Shown piece by piece: positions 17,323-27,508 of a DNA stretch of 64,000 nucleotides. A program made the translations under genes and the position numbers. This DNA comes from Geomonas paludis (lineage in GTDB: Bacteria; Desulfobacterota; Desulfuromonadia; Geobacterales; Geobacteraceae), in NCBI RefSeq assembly GCF_014193585.1, contig NZ_BLXY01000015.1, forward strand, positions 16,065 through 80,064, read 5' to 3'. Within the stretch, counting starts at the first letter, position 1; every line of letters begins with the position of its first letter. Below the pieces are notes generated by a model that had not been told where the DNA came from, did no database searches, and worked only from the letters and a program-made list of their open reading frames with translations.

Positions 17323-17850
17323 TCAATATTTGCTGTCGGCGTAGTCGACCCAGCCGCCGGCAAGAACCAGCGCCTTGTCAAACGGAGAGATTTCGAACTG
17401 CATCGACTCCTCGCGCCCTCCCCCTTTGATGGTGAGGGTGGTATTGGCCACGTCCACCTCGATCGCGGCGTCGGCAGCGCCGGCGTACGTGAAGAGCTGG
17501 TCGATCTTCTCCGGGGAGAGTTCGATGGCCGCCATGCCGCAGTTGAACATGTTCTGGCGGAAGATCCTGGCGAAGGACTGGGCGATGACCACGTTGATGC
17601 CGTTTACCTCGAAGACCCAGGGGGCGTGCTCGCGGGAGGAGCCGCAGCCGAAGTTGGCGCGGGTCACCACGGCGCCCGCGCCGTAGGTCTTCTCGCTCTT
17701 GGGGTCGAAGCCCGGGAGCTTGAGGTCCTCGAGCAGGTACGGCTTGAGGTCCTCCTTGGTGATCTCGGTGAGGTACTTGGCCGGGATGATCTCGTCGGTG
17801 TTTATGTCGCTACGGTCCAGGAAAAGGGCCGGGCCGCCAAATTTTTTCAT
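17323..17850 (-). CDS. leuD: 3-isopropylmalate dehydratase small subunit
   Basis: The 175-residue product is the swivel domain of isopropylmalate isomerase, which converts 2- to 3-isopropylmalate in leucine synthesis. Family segments include DRSDINTDEIIPAKYL at the start and NFGCGSSREHAPW. It is of the short type (about 165-175 residues) rather than the enterobacterial 200-residue type. It lies 116 bases after leuC, in the same direction; the gap holds a short repeat (copies of ATTGTCAAT near 17934 and 17956). Confidence 0.95.
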   Translation of the reverse strand: MKKFGGPALFLDRSDINTDEIIPAKYLTEITKEDLKPYLLEDLKLPGFDPKSEKTYGAGAVVTRANFGCGSSREHAPWVFEVNGINVVIAQSFARIFRQNMFNCGMAAIELSPEKIDQLFTYAGAADAAIEVDVANTTLTIKGGGREESMQFEISPFDKALVLAGGWVDYADSKY

Positions 17851-17966
17851 ATCGATCTCCTGTCTAGCGGGAGCTCCCGCATTTTCGTTGTCAGTGTGTC
17901 AATGGTCTGGGACAAAGGCAACGACGGTCCGTCATTGTCAATCGTCAATTCTCCATTGTCAATTGC

Positions 17967-19250
17967 TTACAAGTACTTGCGCGGGTCGGCAAGCTTGCCT
18001 TCGATGGCGGAGGCGGCGGCGGTCGCCGGAGAGAGCAGGTGCACCATGCCCCCCTTGCCCATCCGGCCCATGAAGTTGCGGTTGGTGGTGGAGGCGCAGA
18101 CCTCGCCCTCGGCCAGGACGCCGTTGCTCATGCCCAGGCAGGCGCCGCAGGTCGGGTTGGTGACGCAGAAGCCTGCGTCCATGAAGATCTGGATCAGCCC
18201 CTCGGCCACCGCATCCTTGTAGATCTGCGGGGTTGCCGGGGAGAGGATGCCGCGCACGGTCGGGGCGATCTTCTTCCCCTTGAGGATCTGGGCGGCGACC
18301 CTCAGGTCCTCGAGACGGCCGTTGGTGCAGGAACCAAGGTAGACCTGGTCCACCGGCTGGCCGGCCATCTCGTCGATGCTCTTCACCTGGTCCGGCTTGT
18401 AGCCGAAGGTGCAGAGCGGGGTCAGGTTGGAGAGGTCCAGATCGATCACCTTGTCGTACTCGGCGTCGGCGTCGGAGGCCCACTTGCTGTACTCGGCGAC
18501 CGCCGCTTCCTTGGAAGCGAAGGAGTCGGAGATGAAAGGCCAGAGGTAGTCCACGGTGACGCGGTCAGGGGCGCAGATGCCGGAGGTGCCCCCCGCCTCG
18601 ATGGCCATGTTGCACAGGGTCATCCTGGACTCCATGGTCATGCCGTCCACGATCGGCCCGCCGAACTCGATGACGCGGTCGGTGGCCCCGTTCACGGTCA
18701 ACTCGCCGATGACACGCAGGATGGCGTCCTTGGCGTAGACCCCTTTGGGGAGGGTGCCGTTCAGGTTGATCCTGATGGTCTTGGGCTCGCGGAAGGCGCA
18801 GACCCCCTTCAGGATGCCGACCTCGAGGTCGGTGGTGCCGACGCCCGCGGCGAAGGCGCCGAAAGCGCCGTGGGTGCAGGTGTGCGAGTCACCCATGATC
18901 ACGGTGTTGCCGGGGCGGATGAACCCCTTCTCCGGGAAGAGCGCGTGGCAGACGCCGTTGGCGCCGATGTCGAAGAAATCCTTGATATCGTGGCGGCGCG
19001 CCCAGTCCCTGAGCATCTTGGCCTGGGTGGCGGTCTTGGAGTCCTTGCTCGGGGTCACGTGGTCGATGACCGCCTTGATCTTGGTTTTGTCGAAGACCCG
19101 GTCCTTGCCGCGCGCCATGAGGTCGGCGATGGCGATGGGGGTGGTGATCTCGTGGCACATGACCACGTCGATGCCGAGCACCTTGGTTCCTGCAAAAGGC
19201 TCATCAACCAGATGGGCCGCGAATATCTTTTGAGCCGTAGTCATACCCAT
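17967..19250 (-). CDS. leuC: 3-isopropylmalate dehydratase large subunit
   Basis: The 427-residue product is the iron-sulfur subunit of isopropylmalate isomerase and partners LeuD. It has the aconitase-type motif GDSHTCTHGAFGAFA and the three cluster cysteines, one in YLGSCTNGR and two in NPTCGACLG. At about 420 residues it is the archaeal-type LeuC, in keeping with the short LeuD. AAGGAAG precedes the ATG. No T-box or leader peptide is visible in the divergent region upstream, unlike leuA. Confidence 0.95.
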   Translation of the reverse strand: MGMTTAQKIFAAHLVDEPFAGTKVLGIDVVMCHEITTPIAIADLMARGKDRVFDKTKIKAVIDHVTPSKDSKTATQAKMLRDWARRHDIKDFFDIGANGVCHALFPEKGFIRPGNTVIMGDSHTCTHGAFGAFAAGVGTTDLEVGILKGVCAFREPKTIRINLNGTLPKGVYAKDAILRVIGELTVNGATDRVIEFGGPIVDGMTMESRMTLCNMAIEAGGTSGICAPDRVTVDYLWPFISDSFASKEAAVAEYSKWASDADAEYDKVIDLDLSNLTPLCTFGYKPDQVKSIDEMAGQPVDQVYLGSCTNGRLEDLRVAAQILKGKKIAPTVRGILSPATPQIYKDAVAEGLIQIFMDAGFCVTNPTCGACLGMSNGVLAEGEVCASTTNRNFMGRMGKGGMVHLLSPATAAASAIEGKLADPRKYL

Positions 19251-19354
19251 AAATTGCGCTTCCTTTTAACGGTTGGAATGGTTTTTCACAGCAGCCAAGA
19301 TAATAAAATAACAGCAACAAATCAAACTAATAATTGTTCAATGTTATTAAACAT

Positions 19355-19382
19355 TTGCCTGTAGATATACCCGTGCTATAAT
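19355..19382 (+). promoter_or_regulatory. Sigma70-type promoter of the LOG gene
   Basis: The -35 box TTGCCT (19355-19360), a 16-base spacer, and a perfect -10 box TATAAT (19377-19382) lie 29 bases before the start codon. Confidence 0.75.
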
Positions 19383-19411
19383 GGCCCCCTCAATCCAACT
19401 GGGAGCCCCGT

Positions 19412-20440
19412 ATGCAACTTCGTTTCAACAGAACAAACAATGAAATCGACCAGATGATCGACGAGCTGATGCAGAAGGCGGGAGGGGTGCACCACCCCGA
19501 CCAGACGCGCGAGATGATCATCGCGGCCCTCAAGGCGGGGCAGGACACGAGTTACCTGGCAGATCTGAAGCTTTTGAGCAACACGATGAAGGAGATGCGC
19601 TACACCACCATGGTGTTCGCACCCTACCGGCAGAAGAAGAAAGTCACCATCTTCGGCTCCGCGCGCACCCTTCCCGAAGAGCCCATGTACAAGAAATGCA
19701 TCCAGTTCAGCCGGCTGTTGGCGGACAAGGGTTACATGATCATCACCGGCGGCGGTGGCGGGATCATGCAGGCGGGCAACGAAGGAGCCGGCAGCGAGGC
19801 CTCCTTTGCCGCCAACATCAAGCTTCCCTTCGAGCAGAGCGCCAACCCGATCATGCTGAAGAACCCGAGGCTGATCACCTACAAGTACTTCTTCAACCGC
19901 AAGGTCGCCTTCGTAAAAGAATCCGACGCCATCGCCGTTTTCCCGGGCGGCTTCGGCACGCTGGACGAGGCCATGGAGGTGTTCACCCTGGTCCAAACCG
20001 GCAAGACCAGCCCCAAACCACTGGTTCTGGTGGACGACGAGGAAGGCTACTGGGAGCACTTCTTCCGGTTCATCAAGGAAAGGCTGCTGGTTATGGGCTT
20101 TATCTCCGCCGAGGACTTCTCCATCTTCACCATCACCAAGAGCTACGAAGAGGCAGTCCAGGTCATCGACGACTTCTACACCAACTACCATTCTATTCGC
20201 TTCGTCAACGGCGAGCTCATCATCCGGCTCACCAAGGTGCTCACCCCGGAGCAGATCGAAATGCTGGAGAACGAATTCCCCGAATTGAGATTAGAGGGGA
20301 GCCGGATCGAGCTCATTAGTGCACGCCCCGAGGAGGCCGACGAGCCGGATCTGCTTGATCTGCCGCGCATCGCCTTCCGCTTCCACCACCAGCACTACGG
20401 CCTGCTCATTGCCTTCATTAGGAGGTTAAACACCTTTTAG
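19412..20440 (+). CDS. LOG-family nucleotide 5'-monophosphate phosphoribohydrolase-like protein
   Basis: The 342-residue product contains the LOG (lysine-decarboxylase-like) Rossmann domain at about 75-250. The family signature PGGFGTLDEAMEV holds the catalytic residues, and GGGGGIMQAGNEGA binds nucleotide. LOG proteins hydrolyse cytokinin or purine/pyrimidine 5'-monophosphates to base and ribose 5-phosphate. Extra N-terminal (1-70) and C-terminal (about 255-342) regions make it longer than plain LOG enzymes. It is a single gene, divergent from leuC. The substrate cannot be told from sequence. Confidence 0.9.
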   Translation: MQLRFNRTNNEIDQMIDELMQKAGGVHHPDQTREMIIAALKAGQDTSYLADLKLLSNTMKEMRYTTMVFAPYRQKKKVTIFGSARTLPEEPMYKKCIQFSRLLADKGYMIITGGGGGIMQAGNEGAGSEASFAANIKLPFEQSANPIMLKNPRLITYKYFFNRKVAFVKESDAIAVFPGGFGTLDEAMEVFTLVQTGKTSPKPLVLVDDEEGYWEHFFRFIKERLLVMGFISAEDFSIFTITKSYEEAVQVIDDFYTNYHSIRFVNGELIIRLTKVLTPEQIEMLENEFPELRLEGSRIELISARPEEADEPDLLDLPRIAFRFHHQHYGLLIAFIRRLNTF

Positions 20441-20478
20441 TAGAGTCTCTTTGAAAAAAACGTTTTGTAAATATTTTC

Positions 20479-20507
20479 TTGACAAGGTTATTACACGATG
20501 TTAATTT
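20479..20507 (+). promoter_or_regulatory. Promoter of the cold-shock gene
   Basis: A consensus TTGACA (20479-20484), a 17-base spacer and TAATTT (20502-20507). It would give a leader of about 145 bases before the cold-shock protein ATG. Long structured leaders of this kind act as RNA thermosensors in other csp genes; no specific cold box was identified. Confidence 0.75.
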
Positions 20508-20660
20508 TTATCCCAGCAGCTGATTCTGGAAGTTTGCCGCGCCGAAAAGCCAAAGGGTTACCGCCACTTTGAGCCATTTCCAGCCCAAGAACCTTCCGGA
20601 AATTGCAGCATCAAACGTAGATCCGGCAGAGTTCCGGAGGTTAGAAAAGGAGGCAGGACA

Positions 20661-20864
20661 ATGGCACAGGGCAAAGTTAAATGGTTCAACGACGCGAAAG
20701 GATTCGGCTTCATCGAGCAGGAGAACGGCGAGGACGTGTTCGTGCACTTCTCCGCTATCACCGGGGAAGGCTTCAAGTCCCTGGCTGAAGGGGAGTCTGT
20801 CTCCTTTGACGTGACCAACGGGCCGAAAGGTCTGCAGGCAGCCAACGTCAAGAAGCTGGGCTAA
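20661..20864 (+). CDS. cspA: Cold-shock protein, CspA family
   Basis: The 67-residue product is a single cold-shock OB-fold domain. The RNA-binding motifs [12 protein letters not shown] (RNP1) and DVFVHFSAI (RNP2) are intact. It binds single-stranded RNA and DNA and melts RNA structure. AAAGGAGG at 20647-20654 is a strong ribosome site. It is a single gene between its own promoter and a strong terminator. Whether it is cold-induced or constitutive cannot be said from sequence. Confidence 0.95.
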   Translation: MAQGKVKWFNDAKGFGFIEQENGEDVFVHFSAITGEGFKSLAEGESVSFDVTNGPKGLQAANVKKLG

Positions 20865-20882
20865 GAGTTAGCCTCGAGCGTC

Positions 20883-20920
20883 AAAAGGCCCCGCCGGAAT
20901 CCCGGCGGGGCCTTTTTTTT
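20883..20920 (+). terminator. Intrinsic terminator of cspA
   Basis: Arms AAAAGGCCCCGCCGG and CCGGCGGGGCC enclose an AATC loop and are followed by eight T residues. Confidence 0.95.
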
Positions 20921-20950
20921 GTAGTCTAACCCGACACTGCTGTAAACTTT

Positions 20951-20997
20951 GTTGTCCCTGCCCGGTGTTGTCCCTGCCCGGTGTTGTCCCTGCCGGT
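20951..20997. repeat. Three tandem copies of a 16-base unit
   Basis: GTTGTCCCTGCCCGGT occurs at 20951-20966 and 20967-20982, and as a 15-base copy lacking one C at 20983-20997. It lies between cspA and the metalloprotease gene and adjoins families C and A. Confidence 0.9.
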
Positions 20998-21015
20998 GTG
21001 GCCTGCGGGCAAGAC

Positions 21016-21105
21016 CTGTAGGGGCGAATAATCATTCGCCCGCCTCTTCAATAAAAACCGCTGGTCCACCCCCTCGCCCTTCGGGAGAGGGGCAGGGGTG
21101 AGGGC
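21016..21105. repeat. Dispersed repeats: family C copy 2 and family A single arm
   Basis: Positions 21016-21041 match the palindrome at 12586-12611 in inverted orientation. Positions 21067-21105 hold a degenerate family A arm (CTCGCCCTTCGGGAGAGGGG followed by CAGGGGTGAGGG). They fill the gap after cspA, up to the 3' end of the metalloprotease gene. Confidence 0.75.
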
Positions 21106-21110
21106 GACTC

Positions 21111-22982
21111 TCAAGCCGCCGCAGCCTCCCGCCCCCTCCCCTTCAGGAAAAGAACGCCCCAGCGCAGACACGCCCCAGCAACCAACAGCAGCAGCCCCAA
21201 CGCCGCCGCCGGATGCTCCACCGCGAGGATCAGCGGCAACAGCAGGCACCGCACCCCGCTCTTCATCCACTCGTGCCGGGCGATCACGTCGGCGATCGGC
21301 GGGCTCAGCCGGTAGTAGGCCGCCACGAAGATCCGCCCCGGCGCGTTGGTCAGGAGGTAATGGTCCCGGAACGCCCGCAGCTCCGCAACCTTGGGGTGCA
21401 GGTAGCTGCCGTAGGCCGCAGTCGCGATGAAGCACCCTCCCCCGCCGCCTCCGCCACCGCCGCCAGTGGTCACGGTGGGGTCGGTAACGGTAGAGGTGCT
21501 GCCGTCGGTGCTGAAACTCACCTCGTGGCTATTAGTGTTGGTCGTGTTGGCGACCAGCAAAACCACTTCGTCGGTAAAAGGGTTCATGGCAGCGAAGTCG
21601 CTCACGGTATAGCTGGTGCCTCCCGCGTCCAAGGGGACTTCGGTCACCGTGCCGCTTGCTTTCTTGAAGAGCATGGCCTGTATGCCAGGGGTCTTGCTCA
21701 ATGTCACAGTCAAGGACTGTGAGGAAGGCACAAAGCGGTAGAACGCGAAGCTGTAGCGCGGCAAGGTCACTTTGTGCGATGGCACTGGATAGGTGTTGTA
21801 ATTACCCAGCATGCTGGGAGGCGAGATCCGCGCCAAATCGGCAAGGTGGGTCGTCCACTGGCGCGAATATAGTTTTTTCACGAAGGTCCAGAAGTCCGTG
21901 GCAAGAGTACTGTTGTAGGGTGAGGCGTTAAGGCTGGCTTCAATCACCGGAACCATGTTGATGTCTACTGAGGTGTTTACAGGTGAAACCCCAGCAAGCG
22001 TTTCCCAGATGCTGCGCACGACATCAATAGTGTTGTGCTCCTCAGCGAGTGAACGGTTAAAGATCCACCTTGCATATTCTGTAGCCCCGTCTCTGGGAGC
22101 GGTAAGCGAGACGGAATGGGGGTCGACCGGCGGGGGCTCGACCGACTGGGGGTCGTATAAGAGGTAGCTTTCCAGATACTCGTATGCCTGGTTGACATCG
22201 TCGAAGATCTCATCTTCGTACCAGGTTGACGTCATCTCCGCATACCAGTAGTCAAAGTAGCCGTTGTAACCAAACTGGATAGCATGATGGAACTCATGCG
22301 CAGCTGTTACTTCCATATTTTGTACAGGTGTGTAAATGGTGGGCTGAAAGACCGAAGCGGTAAAGTCTTTGTTGACTTCGATAAAGCTGCTGAAAGCGTG
22401 CGGGTAAGATGCCGAGGGGACAGGGTTCAGGTCCGAGGTCAATCCATACACCAAACGGTTGGAGCTAGTGGGCGTATGCATGTAGACATCATACGGCGAA
22501 GCAGGCGGCATATGGTAGCCGTGCTGCAGGTAATAGTTGTAGACCGTTTCGAATATATCTCCGACCATAGAAGCCCAAGCGGCGTAGCTGACCAGGTTGA
22601 GGCCGGTGTACGTATTGATCGCAGCAAGGTCCGGAGCTCCGGCTACCGTGGTTGAGTAGTGAATTCTGAAATGGCCACCTGAGGAGATGACCGAGGCGGG
22701 AGCAGCGAGCACCGGCGGCGTTTCCAGTACGGTCTTCAAAGCCGTCTGCGTGCTGCTTTCGAGTTTGCTCCAGTCCCTTCTTAAGGAATGTCTCAGGTTG
22801 GTGTTACACTTGACGGCTTTGGCTCCCACAGATTGGACATCGAGAAGAGCCTTGGCCAGAATGTTGTCCGTTTTCAGGCCAAAAGCCTCGAGGTAGTAGT
22901 CATCCAAACTGGCAGCAACACACTGAGAGGAAGTCAGAACGAGAATTGCAAGAGCGACCAGCAGTTTGCAGAATTTACCCAT
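21111..22982 (-). CDS. Secreted zinc metalloprotease with CFI-box C-terminal anchor
   Basis: The 623-residue precursor has a signal peptide (about 1-24). Its catalytic region carries [12 protein letters not shown] (His229, Glu230, His233), an HExxH zinc motif like that of the MXAN_6640 family of putative metalloproteases. A run of ten glycines then leads to [10 protein letters not shown], the CFI-box C-terminal sorting signal, followed by a hydrophobic segment and a basic end (LKGRGRE). The C-terminus probably directs processing or anchoring at the cell surface. The ATG at 22982 shares one base with the TGA of the upstream gene, so they form an operon. Confidence 0.83.
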   Translation of the reverse strand: MGKFCKLLVALAILVLTSSQCVAASLDDYYLEAFGLKTDNILAKALLDVQSVGAKAVKCNTNLRHSLRRDWSKLESSTQTALKTVLETPPVLAAPASVISSGGHFRIHYSTTVAGAPDLAAINTYTGLNLVSYAAWASMVGDIFETVYNYYLQHGYHMPPASPYDVYMHTPTSSNRLVYGLTSDLNPVPSASYPHAFSSFIEVNKDFTASVFQPTIYTPVQNMEVTAAHEFHHAIQFGYNGYFDYWYAEMTSTWYEDEIFDDVNQAYEYLESYLLYDPQSVEPPPVDPHSVSLTAPRDGATEYARWIFNRSLAEEHNTIDVVRSIWETLAGVSPVNTSVDINMVPVIEASLNASPYNSTLATDFWTFVKKLYSRQWTTHLADLARISPPSMLGNYNTYPVPSHKVTLPRYSFAFYRFVPSSQSLTVTLSKTPGIQAMLFKKASGTVTEVPLDAGGTSYTVSDFAAMNPFTDEVVLLVANTTNTNSHEVSFSTDGSTSTVTDPTVTTGGGGGGGGGGCFIATAAYGSYLHPKVAELRAFRDHYLLTNAPGRIFVAAYYRLSPPIADVIARHEWMKSGVRCLLLPLILAVEHPAAALGLLLLVAGACLRWGVLFLKGRGREAAAA

Positions 22983-23494
22983 CAATCCACCATCCTTTTC
23001 CCCACCCGCAGCGGGGCAAATATTACCTTACCTTTCACAACAGTGACTTCCGTGAACCGGTTGTTGCCGCTAATCCTGTAGGTTCCTGGCGCCAAGTTGA
23101 CGATAAAGAAACCGTTACTGTCACTCTGGACAGCAGCGACCGCCTTGTCTCCGCTCAACACCTGCACAGGCAGCATGGGAACCGGGTCGACCCCTCCTGC
23201 CGCTTGGAGTTTCCCGCCGTGGGACTGGACGTAACAGATGCCGACCAAGGCGCCGGTCCCTTCGGGCATCTTCACTTCCCTGATCCGCTCGTCCCTGGTC
23301 TCGACTACCGGGAGGAAGCCGTCCCTCAACGCGACGAAGGGTGTCATCGGCGCGGGCCTGCCGGCTACAAAGGCAGTGCCGTCGAAATAAAAGAAGGACC
23401 ATAGCTCAGCCGGCTTCTTGGCGAAAGCATGAGCAGTCAGACAGGTCAGGGCCACAGTCAAAGCGACAAGGCAGAAGCGGAGACCACTGGACAT
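22982..23494 (-). CDS. Secreted carboxypeptidase-regulatory-like domain protein
   Basis: The 170-residue precursor has a signal peptide ([20 protein letters not shown], cut near AHAFA). The C-terminal half (about 95-165) has a beta-sandwich pattern, [18 protein letters not shown], typical of carboxypeptidase-regulatory-like and SpaA/Cna-B-type domains. There is no catalytic motif. I chose ATG 23494, with AGAGGTGA upstream, over a 27-residue extension. It is coupled to the CFI-box metalloprotease by a one-base stop/start overlap, so it may be its substrate, chaperone or surface partner. Confidence 0.7.
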   Translation of the reverse strand: MSSGLRFCLVALTVALTCLTAHAFAKKPAELWSFFYFDGTAFVAGRPAPMTPFVALRDGFLPVVETRDERIREVKMPEGTGALVGICYVQSHGGKLQAAGGVDPVPMLPVQVLSGDKAVAAVQSDSNGFFIVNLAPGTYRISGNNRFTEVTVVKGKVIFAPLRVGKRMVD

Positions 23495-23640
23495 GGTTGT
23501 CACCTCTAATGGATCGGATGGCGTAGAAAAAGGTTTAGTGAAATGAGTCTTAAGATTACACAGTAGTAATAACAATTACAGTAAAAAAATGTAAAGAAAA
23601 ACGAAGAGCAGGGGTATCGCACCTGACAGGGCAATAAAAA

Positions 23641-23676
23641 GCCCCGCACTCACAGTTTCAACTGCAAGAGCGGGGC
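23641..23676 (-). terminator. Intrinsic terminator of leuA
   Basis: Arms GCCCCGC (23641-23647) and GCGGGGC (23670-23676) enclose an inner CAGT/ACTG stem; the minus strand continues with TTTTTATT. Between it and the leuA stop lies 23697-23790, a run of imperfect inverted ACAGAG/CTCTGTG words (a dispersed intergenic repeat common in such genomes). Confidence 0.85.
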
Positions 23677-23795
23677 AAAAGGCTTTACCACAGGGGTCAC
23701 GGAGGTCCACAGAGGGCACAGAGAAAAAGGGAAAGAAGGTTTTCCCTCTGTGTCCTCAGTGCACCTCTGTGTCCTCTGCGTTCCGCTTTTAGGTT

Positions 23796-25343
<1,548 letters not shown>

Positions 25344-25442
25344 TTGCGCTTCCCCCTTGTGTGGTTATGCTGCTTCGTTAGCCTGCCCTTCCCCGCCTGC
25401 TAATTAAAACAGACCGGGTGGCAAAAACCAGCAGGCCGAAAT

Positions 25443-25717
25443 AAAAAAGCCTCCGCCCCAGTAAGGGGCGAAGGCTTTGAAAGCTTCCGCGGTACCACCC
25501 TCATTCATCCGTCTGGTAGACGGACCTCTTGCGCCCTTTACGCGGGCCGACGGCCGCAGCTAGCAGCAGTCGCTCCCCTTTCAGGAAAATAGAACGACCG
25601 TTGTTCACCACGACGGCTCCAAGGCGAGTTCACCTGCTTCCTCACCGGTTTGCACCAACCACCGGCTCTCTGTAGGGGAAGGGAAAGGCTACTACTCCTC
25701 ATCACTGCCTTTAGTTT
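25443..25717 (-). promoter_or_regulatory. T-box leader controlling leuA, probable leucine specifier
   Basis: On the minus strand the leader has a stem I with the AGAGAGCCGGTGG apical motif, the canonical T-box AGGGTGGTACCGCGG (25487-25501), and a terminator (arms 25449-25459 and 25465-25475) followed by six T residues (25443-25448). A specifier of CUC (Leu) at 25626-25628, in GUGAACUCGCC, is the best candidate. Uncharged tRNA-Leu would pair with the specifier and T-box and prevent termination, which turns leuA on when leucine is short. The leuA ATG is 100 bases further on. Confidence 0.92.
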
Positions 25718-25723
25718 CGGGAG

Positions 25724-25752
25724 ATAATAGAAAAGGCGCCGACGGCTGTCAA
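25724..25752 (-). promoter_or_regulatory. Sigma70 promoter of the leuA T-box leader
   Basis: On the minus strand a consensus TTGACA (25747-25752), a 17-base spacer and TATTAT (25724-25729). Transcription would begin near 25717, just before the T-box stem I. Confidence 0.85.
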
Positions 25753-25789
25753 GCGCTTTTTGTTTTATTTTCGTAAAGCCGGTACTAAA

Positions 25790-25816
25790 ACGGCGTTGCC
25801 GCAATGACAACGCCGT
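25790..25816 (-). terminator. Intrinsic terminator of psd-pssA
   Basis: A 9-bp stem, ACGGCGTTG and CAACGCCGT, is followed on the minus strand by TTTTAG. It separates pssA from the leuA promoter. Next to it, 25877-25906 holds four copies of a GTAGAAC word, a small direct repeat. Confidence 0.85.
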
Positions 25817-25911
25817 GTTCTTTTGATCGCGTAAAACTCCAATTCGACCTGCCGGCACATCCCCCGTTCTGGTTAACGTAGAACGTAGAACCTAGAACGT
25901 AGAACCTGCCG

Positions 25912-26700
25912 TTAATGGTTCTTCTTCATCCCCTCGTGGCCGCGGTGCATGGCGCGCTCCAGGCGACGCCGGCGCGGGTACGTGACAAGGAAGCCGATGG
26001 GACCGGAGAGGATGTAGCAGATGAAGATGGTGAAGAGCATGATCACCGGTTCAGCGGCAATCACGATCAGAAGCAGCACGGCCAGCACGAGGATGGCGAA
26101 CGGCTGCCTCTTGATCAGGCTGGGATCCTTGAAGGAGTAGTACTTGACGTTGGACACCATGAGCAGGGCCAGGAAGTAGATCAGCACCAGGATGGCGAGC
26201 TTGTTGTACGAGGCGGGCCACCCCATGTGGTAGAAGAACAGCACCGTGGCCGAGACCATGCTGGCAGCAGCCGGCGTGGGGAGGCCGACGAAGCGCTTGC
26301 TTTCCACCGTTTCCACCTGGACGTTGAAGCGCGCCAGCCTGAGCGCCGCGCAGGCGAGGAACAGGAATCCGGCCAGCCACCCCAGGCGCCCGAAGGGCTT
26401 CAAGGCCCAGCAGTACATGAGGAGCCCCGGCGCGGCGCCGAAGGAAACCACGTCGGCCAGCGAGTCGAACTCGACCCCGAACTTGCTGGCGGTGCCGGTC
26501 AGGCGTGCCACCTTGCCGTCGAGACCGTCGAAGATGGAGGAGGCCAGGATCCACAGCGCGGCGGTGCGGTAGTCGCCGTTCACGGTGGACACCATGCAGT
26601 AAAAGCCGGCGAACAGGCTTCCGGCGGTGAACAGGTTGGGGAGGATGTAAATCCCCTTGCGCATCCCTTCCCTTTCTACTTTCGGTCTCTCTTCGCTCAC
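25912..26700 (-). CDS. pssA: CDP-diacylglycerol-serine O-phosphatidyltransferase
   Basis: The 262-residue membrane enzyme makes phosphatidylserine from CDP-diacylglycerol and serine, the first step to phosphatidylethanolamine. The CDP-alcohol phosphotransferase signature DG-x2-AR-x8-G-x3-D-x3-D can be read in DGLDGKVARLTG followed by KFGVEFDSLAD. Around it are about six membrane helices. It is the integral-membrane type II Pss, not the E. coli peripheral type. The ATG overlaps the psd stop by 4 bases, so psd and pssA are coupled. Confidence 0.95.
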   Translation of the reverse strand: MSEERPKVEREGMRKGIYILPNLFTAGSLFAGFYCMVSTVNGDYRTAALWILASSIFDGLDGKVARLTGTASKFGVEFDSLADVVSFGAAPGLLMYCWALKPFGRLGWLAGFLFLACAALRLARFNVQVETVESKRFVGLPTPAAASMVSATVLFFYHMGWPASYNKLAILVLIYFLALLMVSNVKYYSFKDPSLIKRQPFAILVLAVLLLIVIAAEPVIMLFTIFICYILSGPIGFLVTYPRRRRLERAMHRGHEGMKKNH

Positions 26701-27356
26701 GGCAGTATCCCCAGCACGGTTTCACCGGCAACGGTTTTCTGGTTCATGACTACGTCAATGCGCGTCCCCAGCGGCAGGTACACGTCCAGCCGGGAGCCGA
26801 AACGGATCAGACCGTAGCGGCGCCCGCGGGTCAGCTGATCCCCCACCTTGGCGTAGCAGATGATGCGGCGCGCGATCAGCCCGGCAACCTGCACCACCAC
26901 CATCCGCAAACCGCTTGCCGATTCCAGCACCAGACCCTGCTGCTCGTTCTCGAAGGTCGCACGCTCGTCGCGCACGTCGTAGAACTTCCCCTTGTTGTAG
27001 AAGGAGTCGACCACCTTGCTGGTGATGGGGGCGCGGTTTATGTGCACGCTGAAGACGGACATGAAGATGCTGATTTTTTCCATCTCGGCGCCGGTGTGCG
27101 GTTCGGTCACCTTGCCGAGGAAGATCACTTCGCCGTCGGCAGGAGCAACCACGACGTTTTCACCGGCAGGCGTGGTGCGCTCGGGGTTTCTGAAGAAGAA
27201 GACGGAGAACAGGGCGAGCAGCAGGAAAAGCGCTGCGGGGATGAAAAAGCCGAAATGCAGGAACTGGCCAAGCAGCGCCAGCAGGGCCGCAACTGCGGCG
27301 AAACCGGCGATGAACGGGTACCCCTCGACTGCGACGGGGGTATTTGTGTTGCGCAT
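26697..27356 (-). CDS. psd: Phosphatidylserine decarboxylase proenzyme
   Basis: The 219-residue enzyme decarboxylates phosphatidylserine to phosphatidylethanolamine. It has two N-terminal hydrophobic segments (about 13-55) and the conserved FFRNPERTTP and VAPADGEV segments. Near the C-terminus, RFGSRLDVYLP holds the Gly-Ser at which the chain self-cleaves to make the pyruvoyl group. It is of the short (about 215-residue) Psd class. It overlaps pssA downstream and lies 152 bases after ilvN. Confidence 0.95.
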   Translation of the reverse strand: MRNTNTPVAVEGYPFIAGFAAVAALLALLGQFLHFGFFIPAALFLLLALFSVFFFRNPERTTPAGENVVVAPADGEVIFLGKVTEPHTGAEMEKISIFMSVFSVHINRAPITSKVVDSFYNKGKFYDVRDERATFENEQQGLVLESASGLRMVVVQVAGLIARRIICYAKVGDQLTRGRRYGLIRFGSRLDVYLPLGTRIDVVMNQKTVAGETVLGILP

Positions 27357-27429
27357 CTAGTACCTCTTGTTAAGTAGTCGTGCGGGAACTGTGGGAGCCG
27401 GTGAGGCGCCCCGCGGAACCGGGACGGAA

Positions 27430-27488
27430 AAAGGCCGTTTCCGGGCCCCTGCGCACCAAAGCGGGAGTATAGCCCGAAAACGGCCTTT
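27430..27488 (-). terminator. Intrinsic terminator of ilvBN
   Basis: Long arms AAAGGCCGTTTCCGGG (27430-27445) and CCCGAAAACGGCCTTT (27473-27488), with one mismatch, lead on the minus strand into TTTTT. It isolates ilvBN from psd, at the place where ilvC sits in G. sulfurreducens. Confidence 0.8.
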
Positions 27489-27508
27489 CATGCAATGAAA
27501 AGAAGCTG

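Noticed and set aside
17851..17966. A leader or riboswitch between leuC and leuD
   Set aside because: Only short ATTGTCAAT repeats and a ribosome site are seen, with no T-box or other conserved structure.
18039..19364. 441-codon plus-strand frame opposite leuC
   Set aside because: leuC has all aconitase-type cysteine motifs; the opposite frame has none.
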